A DNA stretch of 64,000 nucleotides from Castor canadensis (GCF_047511655.1 NC_133396.1:130085490-130149489), one strand, 5' to 3'; numbered from the stretch's first letter, positions 20,760 through 33,009 are shown. A program made the numbers and translations. Notes: a model not told the origin generated them from the letters alone.

Positions 20760-23528
20760 TCAGGCTCCTGGGTAAGAAGGCTGTGGTGGCATATAGGGGG
20801 GAGGAGCTGAAAGCCAAGGAGACAGGAGGAAGGTCAGTGGGAACAGGAAGTACCGCCCCCATCCCAAGGGTATGCAGGACTATGGGAAGAGCTAGCCTGG
20901 GTTTCCAGGGGGAAGAGGGGAAATTCTGGAAAGAGAATTTAAGAGAGATAGGCAAGGGAGGTCCTGGAGCAAGGGGAGGGGGCAAACAGGAGTGAGGGGC
21001 CCAGATTGCTCCCTTACCCGCAGGATTGTAGATCGGGGGTCCAGCTGGGTAGAGTGGATACTGGGGAGCAGGACCACTAGGTGGGTACATGAAGCCAGGC
21101 TGTGGGGGTGCAGGGCCAGCTTTGGGGTCCGGGGGGTATGGGTATACTGGGTGCACTGGGATGCCTGTCATTGGAATCTCCTGGCCTAGGTAAAAGATGA
21201 GGATCAGCGTTCAGAACCGCACCTCCCATGGGAAGTTCCTCTTCCTGCCCAGGAAATCAAGGTAAGCAGCCTGACAACCCTCCTGCAGGCTCTTGGCTGT
21301 CCACCTGTGGCCTCTGCCTCCCCCACCCTGCTTGGCAGAGTCTGCAGGGAGCTTTGCACACAGCCAGGCTAGTCAATCTGTGTCTAGCAAGTTTGCTTCC
21401 CTCAGTAGGTTTCAGATCCCTCGTGAAACAGAAAGTACAACCTGGGCAATGCCCCACTTGGGCAATGAGTGGGCAGCTCCAGGAGCTGGTATCTTCTAAT
21501 CCAGCCCAGCTGCCATCAAGGGGTCCTCCCACAGCCCTTCCCTTCCACACTGATCTCCATATGGTGTCGATGCCCCCATGCTCATCAGGTACCTGTGTGG
21601 TCACATGTGACACTCAGAAACACAGTCTACTGTACACTGGAGCATACCCGATTGTTGTTCGCCACGAGACCTCACCCCAGCTACTTCACCATCTGCATGC
21701 TGCACACTGGCCATTGTTCAGAGACGGCACTACTGGTCCACAGCTGAGTATTTCCGTGCATGTGCATACAGGGACACACAGTGTTGTGCCCCGTTTACCC
21801 CTGGGCGTGTTCTAATACTCATGGGCTTTCAAGCATATTTCTGGGTGTCCATGCTGGCAGGAGCATGCATACAGAAACACATACTGCTACAGAATTCACC
21901 AAACCTTGACCTCTCCGAGGTTCAGCCCAGCCCAATACCATACGCACCTTCAAAAGGGCTCTGGAGCTGCTGGCGCCGTCGGTACAGGTAGCAACAGGAA
22001 CAGAGGAAGCAGCAGATGGTGGTTGCAACAACAGCAACAAAGAGGATTACAGCAGAGGCGATGCCTGCTATGGTCTTGGGACTTTAGACAAAGAACAGGT
22101 CCTCTCACCTTCCAACACTCATAGGAGGGAGTCCTCACTGTGCTGGCTCCACCTCCTGGCCAGCAGCAGGGCACAACATGCTAAGATTTGGGGTTCCTTG
22201 TGGGATTCTGCCCAGTCCCTGTGGAGTAGTAGGCATCTCCATTTCCCAGAAGGCTATGCTGCCTGGCTAGTTAGTATGAGGCATGCTGGGATTTGTAGTA
22301 TGTCCCCGCTACCACTACTTTTACACCTACAACTTCATTTGATTTACAACATGTTAGCCCTAAAGGAGCCTTAGAAATAATCTAGGACCATTATTTCCAA
22401 ACTTCACTTTAGATGGTCTGCTTGTATCTATTTTGTTTGCTAGCCGTCCCTTTCAAAAAGAAGTTTGAAAACCACCAATTTGGAGCTAAGGGTGTAGCTC
22501 AGGGGTACAGCACTTGTCTAGCTTGTGGAGGCCTTGGGTTCCATCTCTATGGGAGGGGGCATGAATTTTAGCAAGCTCCTTATTCTAGGAAGAGAAGCAA
22601 TGACCCATAGAGGGCAAATGTCTTCCCCAGATCACACAGCTAATAAGAAGTGTGAACCTGGGAATCAAAAACCCAAGCCTCCTGCCTTCCTGCCAGAGCT
22701 TCTTCCACAAAACCATACTGCAGGCTGGGTATCAGAGAGGGCCCCAGAAAGCACCTGGAAACATAGCCCAGCCGGTCTGTGATGGTAACTACCATTTTGC
22801 TGACCAGTACCTGCCACCAACCTGCCATCAAGCTGGAGTCCTGGTGGCTCCATTCAGCTAAGAATGTGGAGATGGACAATGCAGATAGGTAGAGGATAAG
22901 GAAGGGGTCTGCATGGGGAGGCAGGGGCCTACCTGAAGGTCAGGCAGTGCTTCTGTTGCCTCTCAGTGATAAGCAAGGTCAGGTCCCTGCAGCAGTACCG
23001 CTGGTAGCAGGTCCCACAGCAGAAGGTGAGGAACTCGCAGTCAAAACCCGGATGCCAGGAGCCATTCCGGTCCAGGTACCACAGGCAGTCCTTGCCGGCC
23101 AGCGCTGCGGGCAGGAGTGGAGGTGCCCAGGGGCCACCAGTCCACTTCAACTCCAGCTGCCTTTAGTCTCCCTCCCGCGGTGGTCCCCAGCACACTGGCT
23201 CCCGGAAGCCGAAGGCTGACTTTTGTTTCCACCCTCAGGGTCTCAGCCTCAGAGTCCCGGAGGCCTCTCCCTGACGCTGACCCCAGCGCCCGGGGTCAGC
23301 TTCCTGCAGCCCGGCATCCGGCTCTCTTTCCTCCCACTCCCTGCGGACCATGCAGCATCCAAGGCTCGCGATCAGACCGAGGGTCGGTCCCTCCCCTCCC
23401 CCCATCCCACCCGCCCCGACCTGCCCCCATCCCTGCCTCGTTCCCTATCCCTTACCCAGAGGAGCCCCCAGCACCAAGAGGGCGATCGCAGCGAGCGGCG
23501 TGACCCCACGAAGCCCCGTGGGTGACAT
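20760..23528 (-). CDS. SHISA4: Shisa family member 4, complete coding region in five exons
   Basis: Coding exons in transcript order are 23456-23528, 22933-23104, 21948-22081, 21018-21185 and 20760-20806. All have GT-AG junctions. They total 594 bases, or 197 residues, as in human. The ATG at 23526-23528 opens MSPTGLRGVTPLAAIALLV, a signal peptide of about 27 residues ending ALA. A cysteine-rich ectodomain follows at about 30-79, beginning DCLWYLDRNGSWHPGF and including TFCCGTCYQRYCCRDL. A single transmembrane helix follows at about 83-115 (IAGIASAVILFVAVVATTI) with a cysteine cluster CCFLCSCC at its cytosolic edge, then RRRQQ. The tail is rich in Pro and Tyr (PVYPYPPDPKAGPAPPQPG, YMPPQPSYPGA). 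Shisa proteins are type I membrane proteins; some relatives retain Wnt/FGF receptors in the ER or modulate AMPA receptors. The specific role of SHISA4 is poorly known. Confidence 0.97.
22480..22556 (+). repeat. ID-like SINE in SHISA4 intron 2
   Basis: Reads aagggtgtagctcaggggta and ccttgggttccatctc. Confidence 0.75.
22565..22690 (+). repeat. MIR remnant in SHISA4 intron 2
   Basis: Reads cccagatcacacagctaata and gtgaacctgggaatc, a good MIR 3' match. Confidence 0.6.
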
Positions 23529-23930
23529 GGCGGGGGCTGGGCGCGGCCAGGGCCGGGCCGCCTGGACCAGGGGCCGCAGGACCAAGTCGGCTGGCGGGAG
23601 CTCCTGCGGGGCCCAGCCCGCGGCCAGGCTCGGGCTCCTCTGCCGCCTCCACGGGGGCGGGACTAAGCGCCCCGCCCGCAGTAACTCCGCTAGTGCCGCT
23701 CTGTGCACCGCCCAGGGTCCGCCCACCACCGACGCCCACCCAGCCTCTTCTCGAGAGCTGGGCGCCACTCACTCTGCAGGGCACTGCCCTGCTCTCCCTG
23801 TCCCCAAAGCTGCACCGGCTCCTCCCATCTTAGCCTCCATGGACACAGCGGGCAGCTGGATACTGCGGCCAGGACGCCTGGCCTCCCCGGGCCCGCCCCT
23901 CGCCTGGGCCCAATCATTATCCTGGACCCT
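23180..23930 (-). promoter_or_regulatory. SHISA4: SHISA4 CpG-island promoter
   Basis: A dense CpG- and GC-rich tract spans the SHISA4 start codon and its 5' flank, with several GC boxes (gggcggg at 23654-23660 and ccgcccgc just after). No clear TATA box was seen at the expected distance. The long open frames in this tract on both strands are typical of GC-rich DNA and are not called genes. The transcription start cannot be fixed from sequence alone. Confidence 0.75.
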
Positions 23931-24789
23931 AGAAGCCCTGATCCTGGTGCTATTTCCTAATGTCCAGCACATGGGCCAACCCTGAAGGGGCAGGGCCGGG
24001 CCTTCCCTTCTGCAGGAGCTCGTCTGCCCTAGTGTCCAGCCTGGGATGTCCTGCGGGGGGAGGGAAGGGAAAAGAAGCTGGGAGTCACCCCACCCCCATT
24101 CCTGGAACACAGGCACTCATTGAGAGGCAGTTCAGAGCTGCTTTGTCCCCAGCCGTGCCCACAGGCCTGGACCCTGGCAGCTGCACTGGCTCCCTGAGAT
24201 GGCCCCTTCTTCGAGTGGCCAGCTCCCAGCACCATGGCCTCACCAGCAGGAATGGCAAGCCACTCCACCACTTGGGGTCTGTCCAGTTAAACACTTCATA
24301 GTGAGAACCCATTTCCTCATGGAGCAAATGGACTGAATCAGCCACCAGAGAACAGGGAAAGCAATAGTTACTGGTGAAGACAATGTTTCAGTGAGGGAGG
24401 TCCATCAGTCACTCACATGGAGTGACTCACATGGAGTGCCAGTGGCATTAGGATGGGCATTGGCCAGGAGAACCACTGTGAAATGTTCCCTAGACAATTT
24501 CAAGAGTCCTCCAACTACAGAGAGAGAAATGGGTAGCCATACCTTATCTAAGACCCAAATAGGAATATTAGGAGGAGCATAAAAAGGTGTCTGTTCAGGG
24601 ACTACATACCTAGGGATCTAAATTCTGCAAAATCCTATAACTGCCAGAAAAGCTGTAAGCTGTCTTATGGTATGGGGGTTGGGAAATGGAAGATTGGGTT
24701 GATGCATTTATGACTCAGGGAGTGAGTCTGTCCCTTTAAGGCCACACCTAGGTAGGTGACCTGTGGGAGGCAGGGACTGTCAGGATTTA

Positions 24790-25435
24790 AATGTAACACT
24801 CTTGGATAAAAGAGATCTTTAGCTCATTATTTTATATAAATTGACACTTTTAACCTTTTAAATGTTTGTACCATATTCAGATAACACTGTTATAAGGTGG
24901 TCATTTAAGACACATAAGCAAATATGTAAATGAACTCTGATTTAGTAGTACTTAAAGCTTGACAAGATAGCAGAAAACACGAATAATTTCTTTGATAAAA
25001 TCTTTCTCTGTAATGGTTTTTTGTAGATGTTACTCAGAGCAGAACAATATTAAGATAACCTTGTTATTTCATAGACATAGAGAATTTTATTTTAGTTTGA
25101 CATGACCCTAAAAATCTTTTAGGCAACTATTAGATTATATTCAACTTTAACTTTATCACACACCGAAGCTTTATTATACACTTTTCAAACTTACTCAGAC
25201 CTTCCTTCAACATACTAAACCCTTTGATGGTTTGTCCTTATCTTTCCTATTTGAAACAATCTTCAGGACAAATCTTTCTTTACAAAATCTCTTCTCATCC
25301 AAAAAACCATTTCTTTTTCCTTTAACTTCTCCAAAACTACATTTGTTACCTATCTATATCCTTTCCAGTTGTTTACTTTGTAACTTGTATTTTAAAATTA
25401 ACTTTTATAAGAATTTTAAATTTATTATAGGGGCT
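24790..25435. other. AT-rich insert-like segment inside the retroviral pol remnant
   Basis: This roughly 640-base AT-rich stretch lies exactly between two RT-like pieces and shows no pol similarity itself. Base composition differs sharply from both sides. It could be a later insertion, or the AT-rich filler seen in non-autonomous class I families. Confidence 0.4.
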
Positions 25436-26644
25436 GGAGCAACTAATTAGTAGCCCTTGTTGTTTTAAGGAATTTACATAGGCATAAGGACTCAGGCTTG
25501 AGGGGATATTGTTTTGGGTGTGGAAACTGTGAGGGATTTTTGAGTTTTATTTGAATAGGGTCCTGGCTCACCCTACACTCATCTCATCAGTCCACACTGT
25601 GGAATCTCTTTGTTCCTGAAGGAGGGGGCAGCAGAGATAGCTGCCTGGGGGGAGGAGAATTTGAGCTCTTAATTGAGATAGTAAATCCCGTCCCATCAGG
25701 GACACTGGAGTTTTAGGTACTATGAGGAAAGAGTGACAGAAGAGGAGGTTTCCCCAAGGGCAGGCCAGAGGCCAGGTAAACTAGCGCTCTAGGGGCTGGC
25801 CAGATTTGCCCGGAACAGAGAACTTTTGTCATTGGACCGGGGACCAGGAGAAAAAGGTAAAACAGAGAAACAGGCTCCAGTATCTAGGAGGAAAATGGCC
25901 TTTTGTTTTCCTGCCATTATGGCTCCTCAACATTGATGCCAAGAAGTGGAGTGTGGCCAGAAGGCTTGGACCCATCAATCCATAGGAAGAGGCACCTCGC
26001 CTTCCATCTTTAGACCTCCAGTGGTTACCCTTGCATAGGGCAGGGTCCTGGTTGGGGGTGGGGCTGTCTCCTGGGCTGTCCCACCTTAAGCATTCTCTGC
26101 AGAAGTGCCCCTCCTGCCCACCACAGTAGCAAGTTCAGGATACAGGCCCCAGTCGGGTGGGGCCCTCTCTGAGAGCAGCAATGAGGCCGTGGTGTCTCTT
26201 ATCTTTTTCTTTCCTGTTAGTAAGGTCCTGGACATACAGACATAGCTATAAATACAGACGTGGCTAGCTGTATTACTTGGTTCAATGGCTTTTCCCTTCA
26301 GCCACAGTCTGAGTATTTTATGAATATTGGGACTGACTGTTAGAAATTTATCTTTGAGAAGAACCTCTCTTACCTGTGACTCTGAGTCCACAGTGGTATG
26401 CTTTCTGATAGCGTCCTTAAGATGCTGTAAGAGGATTTTTTTTTTAAGTTGTTGCTGTAAAGTAAAGTTGTATTTTACATTGACACCTGACACTCTGGAG
26501 AGCAAATCTCTGAACTGTTCTGGGCCTCAGTTTTCTCACTTGAAGAATGAGGGATCTGGTCTAGGTTAAACTACATTTTTCTACTATGAGATGGCTGAAG
26601 TGACATTAATACCACTTATCTTCTTTACCATTTAAAAAAATTTT

Positions 26645-26825
26645 TTTAGTAATACTGGGGAATTGAACCCAGGGCTTTGCACATGCTGGGCAGACATTCT
26701 CCCATTGAGCTACTTCCTTAGCCCCAAATATTATTATTATTATTATTATTTACTTTAGCTGTACTGGGCTTGAACTCAGGACTTTCTGCTTGTAAAGTGG
26801 CACTCTACTGCTTGAGCCATATAAT
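26645..26825 (-). repeat. Two adjacent ID-like SINEs inside the retroviral fossil
   Basis: Two reversed ID bodies (gggaattgaacccagggctt; gggcttgaactcaggacttt) separated by (ATT)n. They post-date the retroviral insertion. Confidence 0.8.
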
Positions 26826-27499
26826 CATTTCCAACCTGAGTGGCCTGGGCCCGAACCCATTGCTTTCCTAATGAGATAAGAGTCTGGTCTAGTAGAAGCA
26901 TAATATCCTTTCATGTCAGTTGAAAGGTTTGGATCACAGAGATAAAGGCTTGGATGTATTTGGGCATCAGTACAGCTGTTTAGATGTTTTAAAATTTCCC
27001 TTAGATCTGATAACTGGAAGGGGACATGCGATTTGCCCTCTTCCTACCATTGCCTGTTGAAGAGGGAAGCACTCATTAAGAGGTTCTGAGTACTGGCGTG
27101 GCTTAGAAGGTAGAAATTTGTATAGGAGACCTCAGTTTACTTTTTTTTCTTTTATAGAAAAGGTCTAATTGGAGTATGGTATTATAATTTAAGGAGCCCT
27201 GTGAAGGCCACTTCTCTTGGTCACCCAAGGCATACTGAGGCCAGGCCTCAGTACAAAGCTTTCAACATCTACCAGCCAAAGACTGGAAGATGCAGGTCCC
27301 ATCTAGAAAGAACAAAACGTTAGGATCCTGTCTTTTAGCTAATAGCAGGCAGCCTTTTTAATAAAGGCTACCTTTTTAACAAAGAAATAAATCATTTGTA
27401 AAGTTAGAGAAGGGCATTCAGAGGGCATTTCAGGCCAATAACAGTATCATACGAGACAACTAGTGTTAATATTTGGAGGGAAAAATTTATGTTGAGGCC

Positions 27500-28640
27500 A
27501 AAGGTATAGAAAATTCTAAATGAGAAGTTTAGAGACCACAGTAATGTCTATTTTGTTATTTCTGGAACTATAACCTTGAGCTAACAATTGGCTTACAAGG
27601 GTCTGATGCCCTGAGGTGTGAGATGGGGCTAGGAGCAGGACTTGTGCAAGGCGCCACTCCCTCCACACACACCTGGGACAAATGACCCTGACTGCCTAGG
27701 CCTGATCCTGCAGCCTGTTGCCCCTCCCCCTTCCTGTGTACTCTGTGTGCGTTTATTCTAGGGGAAGTGGTGGTGGGCCGCAGTCATCGCCATGTGTGGC
27801 TGGTGACCCAGGATGTGCTGGGTCCTCTCTATGGATTTTCTTAGCTATGGCAGGTGTTTTTGCTGTGTCCAAAAGCCGGCATCCTGTGCACGAAGGCCCG
27901 TTTGCTTTCCCTCCTCCCCTTGTGGGGGCGGAGTTAGAGCATAAGCGTGGCAGCTGCAGGTTTTTGTAAGCGCTTTTGCAAAGCAGCTGACTTAAAGTTA
28001 CTGTAGACTGAGAGGCCTGGCAAACTAGTTGGAATAACTTAAGTCATAAGGTGCTATGCTACAGGTTTTTCATGGGAGGCAGGGTCCCAGTAAGCCCAAG
28101 GAGGGGAAGGCAGACAGAGACAAAGTACATGTGGTGAGACCATGGAGGAGGCAGAAAGGTGTGCTGACATCTTAGGTAAGGGAGGGGAAGGCAGAGACTG
28201 GAGGCATGACACACGCCTGAGGGATTAGCCATCACCTGTGTCTCTAGGTTGCTCCCATTGATTGGTACTGGCAGGCTTTCAGCAAAATGAAACCTCCACT
28301 CCTCCGGTCACCAAATAAATCCGAGGCTTGGTCTCAGCCCAGAGAAAGGGAGCATGAGCTCTTCCAGAGCTGGAACCACCTTGAGGCCAGAATTGGCAAG
28401 GAGTGGCTTGCTTAACTCCATGATGGGGAAAGTTTTTCAGGAAGATAGGAGGAGATAGTTATGGTAAGCAGTGCAAAAAGTCTGTTTACATGGGGAAGGA
28501 GGAGGTTTGGAGAGGAATTGGATGATTTAGAAACTGGTTTACAGGCTAATAGAATCTGTGCAGGGGAACAGAAAGTATGGAGGGAGGGTTTGAAGTCAGA
28601 GAGCTAGATTTAGACGGAGGTATAAAAAAGCTTGGACATA
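27500..28640. other. Unassigned sequence between two gag-like segments
   Basis: It lies between the two matrix-like segments of the fossil. It includes a GC-richer part (27.6-27.97 kb) and an AATAAA-bearing stretch near 28.31 kb. It could be an LTR of a second, nested element, but no PBS or matching partner LTR was found. Confidence 0.3.
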
Positions 28641-29353
28641 ATGGAATCTCTCCCCATCATCCCGATCACTCACAGTAGTTATATAGGTCCTGTAAAAGGT
28701 TGGGATCTAAAGACCCGAAGAGGGGCCAGTGATTTTGGTTGTCTAAAGGATAAGTGGGCCAGATTTGGGTGGAAAAGCGGATTAATTTTGTTGGCTTAAT
28801 ATCTGGGGTCAAACCCAAGGTGTCCAAATTATTGAGGAGGCATCTCAGTGGGGAGTCAGACGGCAAAGAGGATGTAGAGAAACCCATTGTGTGGGACCGG
28901 GTCCCGTAACGGGGGACGGGGGTATTATGAATCATGGGGCAATCCCTGCGTGACTCAAATACCCGAGAACAGCACAAGGCGCATGAGAATCAGTCATCAC
29001 TGAGTTCTAGTGGCCAAAGGACTGGGGGCTATGGCTCATCTGGGCCCAGGTTTTTTGAGGAAGGGTCTCTGAGACCTGCAACAAAATGGATCCAAGCCCA
29101 ACAATGAAGGGAATCCCTCTACTGCCTGAGCTGCCCAGAGATAGCCAAACAGGGGGAGTGTTTGAAAACCCTGGAGACGCCGAAGGGAGAGACCGCAAAA
29201 GGAGCCCAAGAAGGTTATGTGGACTCATCAAAGAATGTCTTGTGTTGGATGCAAGCAAGGGCGATTGGGAGGATGAGTCCTGGCCAGTCGCGTCCTCAGG
29301 GTGGTCGTGGGGTGAGTCGGAATTGGGGTCCCTCGGGATTAGTGGGGAGCCCC

Positions 29354-29373
29354 GATCCAAGTCATGGCACCAA
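29354..29373 (-). other. Retroviral primer-binding site, tRNA-Phe-like
   Basis: The minus strand reads TGGTGCCATGACTTGGATC directly after the LTR-like CA end. This resembles the complement of the 3' end of tRNA-Phe (TGGTGCCGAAACCCGGGA). It fixes the orientation of the element and its right-hand 5' LTR border. Confidence 0.6.
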
Positions 29374-29374
29374 A

Positions 29375-29900
29375 TGTAGGCAAATGTAGGCCCCAAAGTG
29401 ACCACGTGGTGATCTGGCCAAGAGAATTGCGGGGGGGTGGGGGAGAGAGAGAGAGAGAGAGAGAGACAGACTAGTCTCCCTCAGAGCTTATGCTCCTGGC
29501 TGACATTTCCAGTTCACCATGATACTCAGCGTTTTTTAGCTGCAAAATTCTAGGGAAACTTTTTAGTCCCTGGGATGGGAAGTGATTAGATTGAGACAGA
29601 GGGTGAAGAGGGTGAGGAGCTGGCACATTTTTAGCAGGGAATGCTGGAGCCTAAGAGATGAAGAGTTGGGGTGAGCAAGCTGTCACCATATGGCTTGAGT
29701 CCTGAGTGAGGACATGGGGTTGGGAAGCAGTGAGTGAGGGGCTGGCAAGAGGACTTCTGGAAGGGGTTGTCACAATCTCAGGCCTGCAGGGCATGCAGGA
29801 GCAAACCCCTGCCTCCTCAACAAGCCAGTGTCTCGGCTCCCAGCAAAGGGGGAAGACCTTTTCAATGAAAAAGAGGGGTTCAAGAGTAATCTGTAATCAG
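29375..29900 (-). repeat. 5' LTR-like segment of the endogenous retrovirus (outer end uncertain)
   Basis: The segment ends in CA next to the primer-binding site and contains a long TC repeat (GA on the plus strand at 29443-29466), typical of a U5/R pyrimidine tract. I did not find its outer TG end or a matching partner LTR, so the outer limit is a guess. Confidence 0.45.
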
Positions 29901-29974
29901 ATAAGATAACATATGGGCTTGGCCAGAAGGAGGATCCTGCCAGTGTGCCTGGACTATGATATGAAGAACACCAG

Positions 29975-30090
29975 CCATTAACATTGCAAAATGAGGAAAG
30001 CGAGCTGCAAGCAGTTATTTCTCCCAGGGCACACTGCTGAGATTTGTGACTTCAAAATCCAGGCCCCTGGGCTGCACCACGCAACCCTCC
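29975..30090 (+). repeat. MIR remnant
   Basis: Reads attgcaaaatgaggaaagcg and cagggcacactgctgagatt. Confidence 0.45.
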
Positions 30091-30689
30091 TTAAATGTCA
30101 TGCTTAGGACTATGCCTGGGATAAAGGACATGTTCTTAGGGAATACTGATGCCCAGCTTTAATCCCTAGCAGAATTTCCCATGGGGTGGGAGAGTAACCA
30201 GCATATCTTGAGTAGGGGATGCTGGAAGGAGGGGAAGGGCTGGTATCATGCCTGTGACCTAGTTGGGGGTTGGACTGGGAAATTGGTCCCAGGGCTCTGC
30301 TGAGTCACTGCACTTCTGGGCCAGGGCTTCTCCAACCCCTTCTATGCTCTGGGTTTCCTCAAAGCCTGAAGGCCAGCCTGGCCATTCCCAAGACCCTCCT
30401 TACCTTCCTAGGCCTGGACCCTGGCTCCTGCCTCACCCTGCTGTCTAGCCATGGAGGCTTCTGCCTGGCTATAGTGCTTTAAACTGACCCACTCTGAGAT
30501 AAGGAAACTCCCTTCCACTCCTAATTCCTGCCTCTGGTTAGTCAATACTCTCTCCAGAAGAGCATTCCAGGATATCTGTCCTCCTTCTCCACCTAGCCTG
30601 GCCTCTGGCAACCCCACCCTTCAGACAGGTAATTATGAATTCCTTCTCTCCACCGGACCTGTCCTAGACTGTGACTTAATCAGGCATAC

Positions 30690-30840
30690 CCTCTTCTAGA
30701 GAGGCTTTTAGTCCACAGCTGGGAGGCCATGCCCAGAAGAGTGCCAGAAACTTGGCCAAGGTCTCATGGCTGAGCTGGGGACTGAAGGACTCCATTACCC
30801 TGGCTCCCACTGCCCCACAATAAACATCTCTCTTTAATCA
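30690..30840 (+). repeat. MIR-like remnant
   Basis: Reads cttggccaaggtctcatggc then ctgagctggggactgaagg. Confidence 0.45.
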
Positions 30841-31539
30841 GCACATCTTTCCTAATGTCTAACTTTGATCTTTCTCACTGTAGATGGAAGATTGTTCTGT
30901 GCTTGTTGGGGGACCACCTGCAGGGTAAGTGTAGGTGGACAGTGGGATCACCCCCCTTGCCACCCAGCTAGTTGGTAAGGGGTGCTGTCCCCTGAGGGGT
31001 TTTATGTTTACAGAAATGCCCTCCAGAATGCCAGGCTCCTGCTCCTTTGCAGTATGCTGTGATCTGGGTAGAGATTTAGACAACCCAGGCCTCAGGGTGG
31101 AGGGGGTGGGTGGTCAGGCTGGCTTGGGTGGGCACGTGTGAGCAGTAGTAGTCTCAGGCAGTCAGGGCCTGACCTGAGGAGGCTGGCCCAAGCAGTGGGG
31201 CAGACAGGGAGGATCAGGTCATCTTTAAATGGCACCTTACTCAGCCTGTAGCTCTGCCAGCTAGGCAGGGTGGGGCAGACAAGTTATTTTGAGTTCTGAG
31301 GGTGAGAGAGGAGGAAGGGATGTTTACATCTCCCCCATCCGTCTCCACTCTCCTGTGAAAGGCGTGGGGCCACAGGGCCCAGCTGGCCCTTTCCATCTTG
31401 GGGTCTGCTTTTGGCCATCTGCACAGCTGGGAACTGTTGAATCTATACAGGTACAGGGTCTTTCTTGTGGCAAGACCAGCTCTGTAAGGGCAGGTTTAGG
31501 TGTCAGAATCTCATTAGACTTAAGATTAGACTAACAGCC

Positions 31540-31745
31540 AAAGTTAATACTTACTTATGAGGCCACTCTGCAAAGTGCTTTGTACTGAGTTTATTCATCC
31601 TCACCATTATTCCATGAGATACTACTATAACTGTTTTGAGGATTAGGAAGTGAAGATAGAAAATTTAAGTACTTCGCCCAGTCATTGCACTGGTAAGTGG
31701 CAGAGCCAGGATTCAAACCCAAGCAGTATGGCTCCAGAGCCATAC
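31540..31745 (+). repeat. MIR, nearly full core
   Basis: Contains gtgctttgtactgagtttat, ggtaagtggcagagccagga and gtatggctccagagcca in consensus order. Confidence 0.75.
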
Positions 31746-31992
31746 TGAACCACAAAGTAGGCATGGGTTCTGCTCTGCCAGTTCCTGGCTCTGAGAGCTT
31801 GTAGAAACTATCTAACCCCTCTGGTCTTGCTTTTCTCATTTGAAAATGGACTGGCTCCAACTAACTCCAGGTCACACACAACAGGGCACTGGTCTAGTTT
31901 CTGTGCTCTTGCTAGCGAGCCTCCCTGTGAGGGATGAGGAATACAGCTGGTGAGGGAAATGACATTAAGGATGAATTTGCAAGCATGAAATC

Positions 31993-32220
31993 AGGTGTGG
32001 CCAGCCGCCAGTGGTTCACACCTAGCATCCTAACTACTTGGGAGGCTGAGATCAGGAGGACTGAAGTTTGAGGCCAACCCAGGCAAACAGTTCTCAAGAC
32101 CCCCATCTCCAAAATAGCCAAAGAAAATGGACTGGAGGCATGGCTCAAGTGGTAGAGCACCTGCTTTGCAAGCATGAAGCAGAGTTCAAATTCCAGTCCC
32201 ACCAAAAAAAAAAAAAATTA
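31993..32220 (+). repeat. Fused B1-ID SINE
   Basis: Reads ggttcacacctagcatccta, then ggcatggctcaagtggtaga and an A14 tail. Confidence 0.85.
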
Positions 32221-33009
32221 GATACAGAAGTAGTCATTTAAAGTTGAAATGAAGGAGACCGAGTCTTCTACTACATGGGGGTGGGGATGGGGTGAGGAAT
32301 GAATTCAGTTTGTTGTTACTATGACTTGTCCCCCTTTCCAGGATCATAAAGAGAGCCTAGGGTCTCACACAGATCTTGACCCACACTGGTTCTGCTGATA
32401 CATGCTCATCAGCCTGCAAATTCCCAAGCAGAGACCTTTCCATGAACTCCACGCAGCCTTTTTCCTCATCATCAGGAGCTCTGCCAGATCAGGGCAGGGT
32501 CCTCACACACAGAGGCTCCAGGAATTTTCTGCCTATTACTTGTCTTTTGGGAGACTCTCTACCCACTCCCCCCCCCACCTTTTTTCTCCCCCTTGTCTTC
32601 CAGAACCCTGGGCCTAATCTCAGTTCACTTAAGCTTTTCCCACTGGGTCTAGAAGCATAGCTATCCTCAAGCGATGCAGTGTTCCATCTGCAAAAACTGC
32701 TAAGGCAAGGGATTGCAAAGAATTCACATATGTTCCTGGAATGAGTGAAGGGAAAATCTAGTGAATGCAAATTAATATACCATCAATTTGTCACACAGAC
32801 AATACCCCCACCACCACCATCACATTGCTTAGCAGGTGGTAGGCAGGAGCTGGGGCCACCACCTGTTCATATTCTGTTCCCCAGCAGAGCCGTCCTCCCA
32901 AAAGCTCACCAAGACCCTGATTTAGCAGCAGCAGCATCTGTGAATTAGTCACAGTCAAATCCAGACTAAGCCAAATACAGCTCCCCACTCTGGGGGTGGG
33001 AGGATAGGA

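Larger units (their letters stand above)
24270..29900 (-). mobile_element. Fossil class I (gammaretrovirus-like) endogenous retrovirus, broken
   Basis: Reading on the minus strand, parts appear in retroviral order from right to left. They are an LTR-like segment with a TC-rich tract ending ...GCCTACA at about 29375, a primer-binding site resembling tRNA-Phe at about 29354-29373, and a leader. Then come a gag matrix-like segment at about 28666-28900, gag-derived sequence including a second matrix-like segment near 27.1-27.3 kb, a CCHC-type nucleocapsid knuckle near 26.08-26.13 kb, a protease-like LLDTGA region near 25.9 kb, and RT-like pieces near 25.43-25.56 and 24.54-24.79 kb. It is heavily decayed, with many breaks, and carries later SINE insertions. 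No envelope and no clear 3' LTR were recognised. It looks tens of millions of years old. The family assignment (ERV-F/H/MER4-like group) is tentative. Confidence 0.75.

Noticed and set aside
23350-23985. Several 100-210-codon frames around the SHISA4 promoter
   Set aside because: GC-rich island lacks stop codons by composition. The frames overlap each other and the known SHISA4 exon 1, with no recognisable domain.
24260-29405. Retroviral open frames as possible domesticated genes
   Set aside because: All frames are short and decayed with multiple breaks, and none spans a whole domain. Treated as a fossil.
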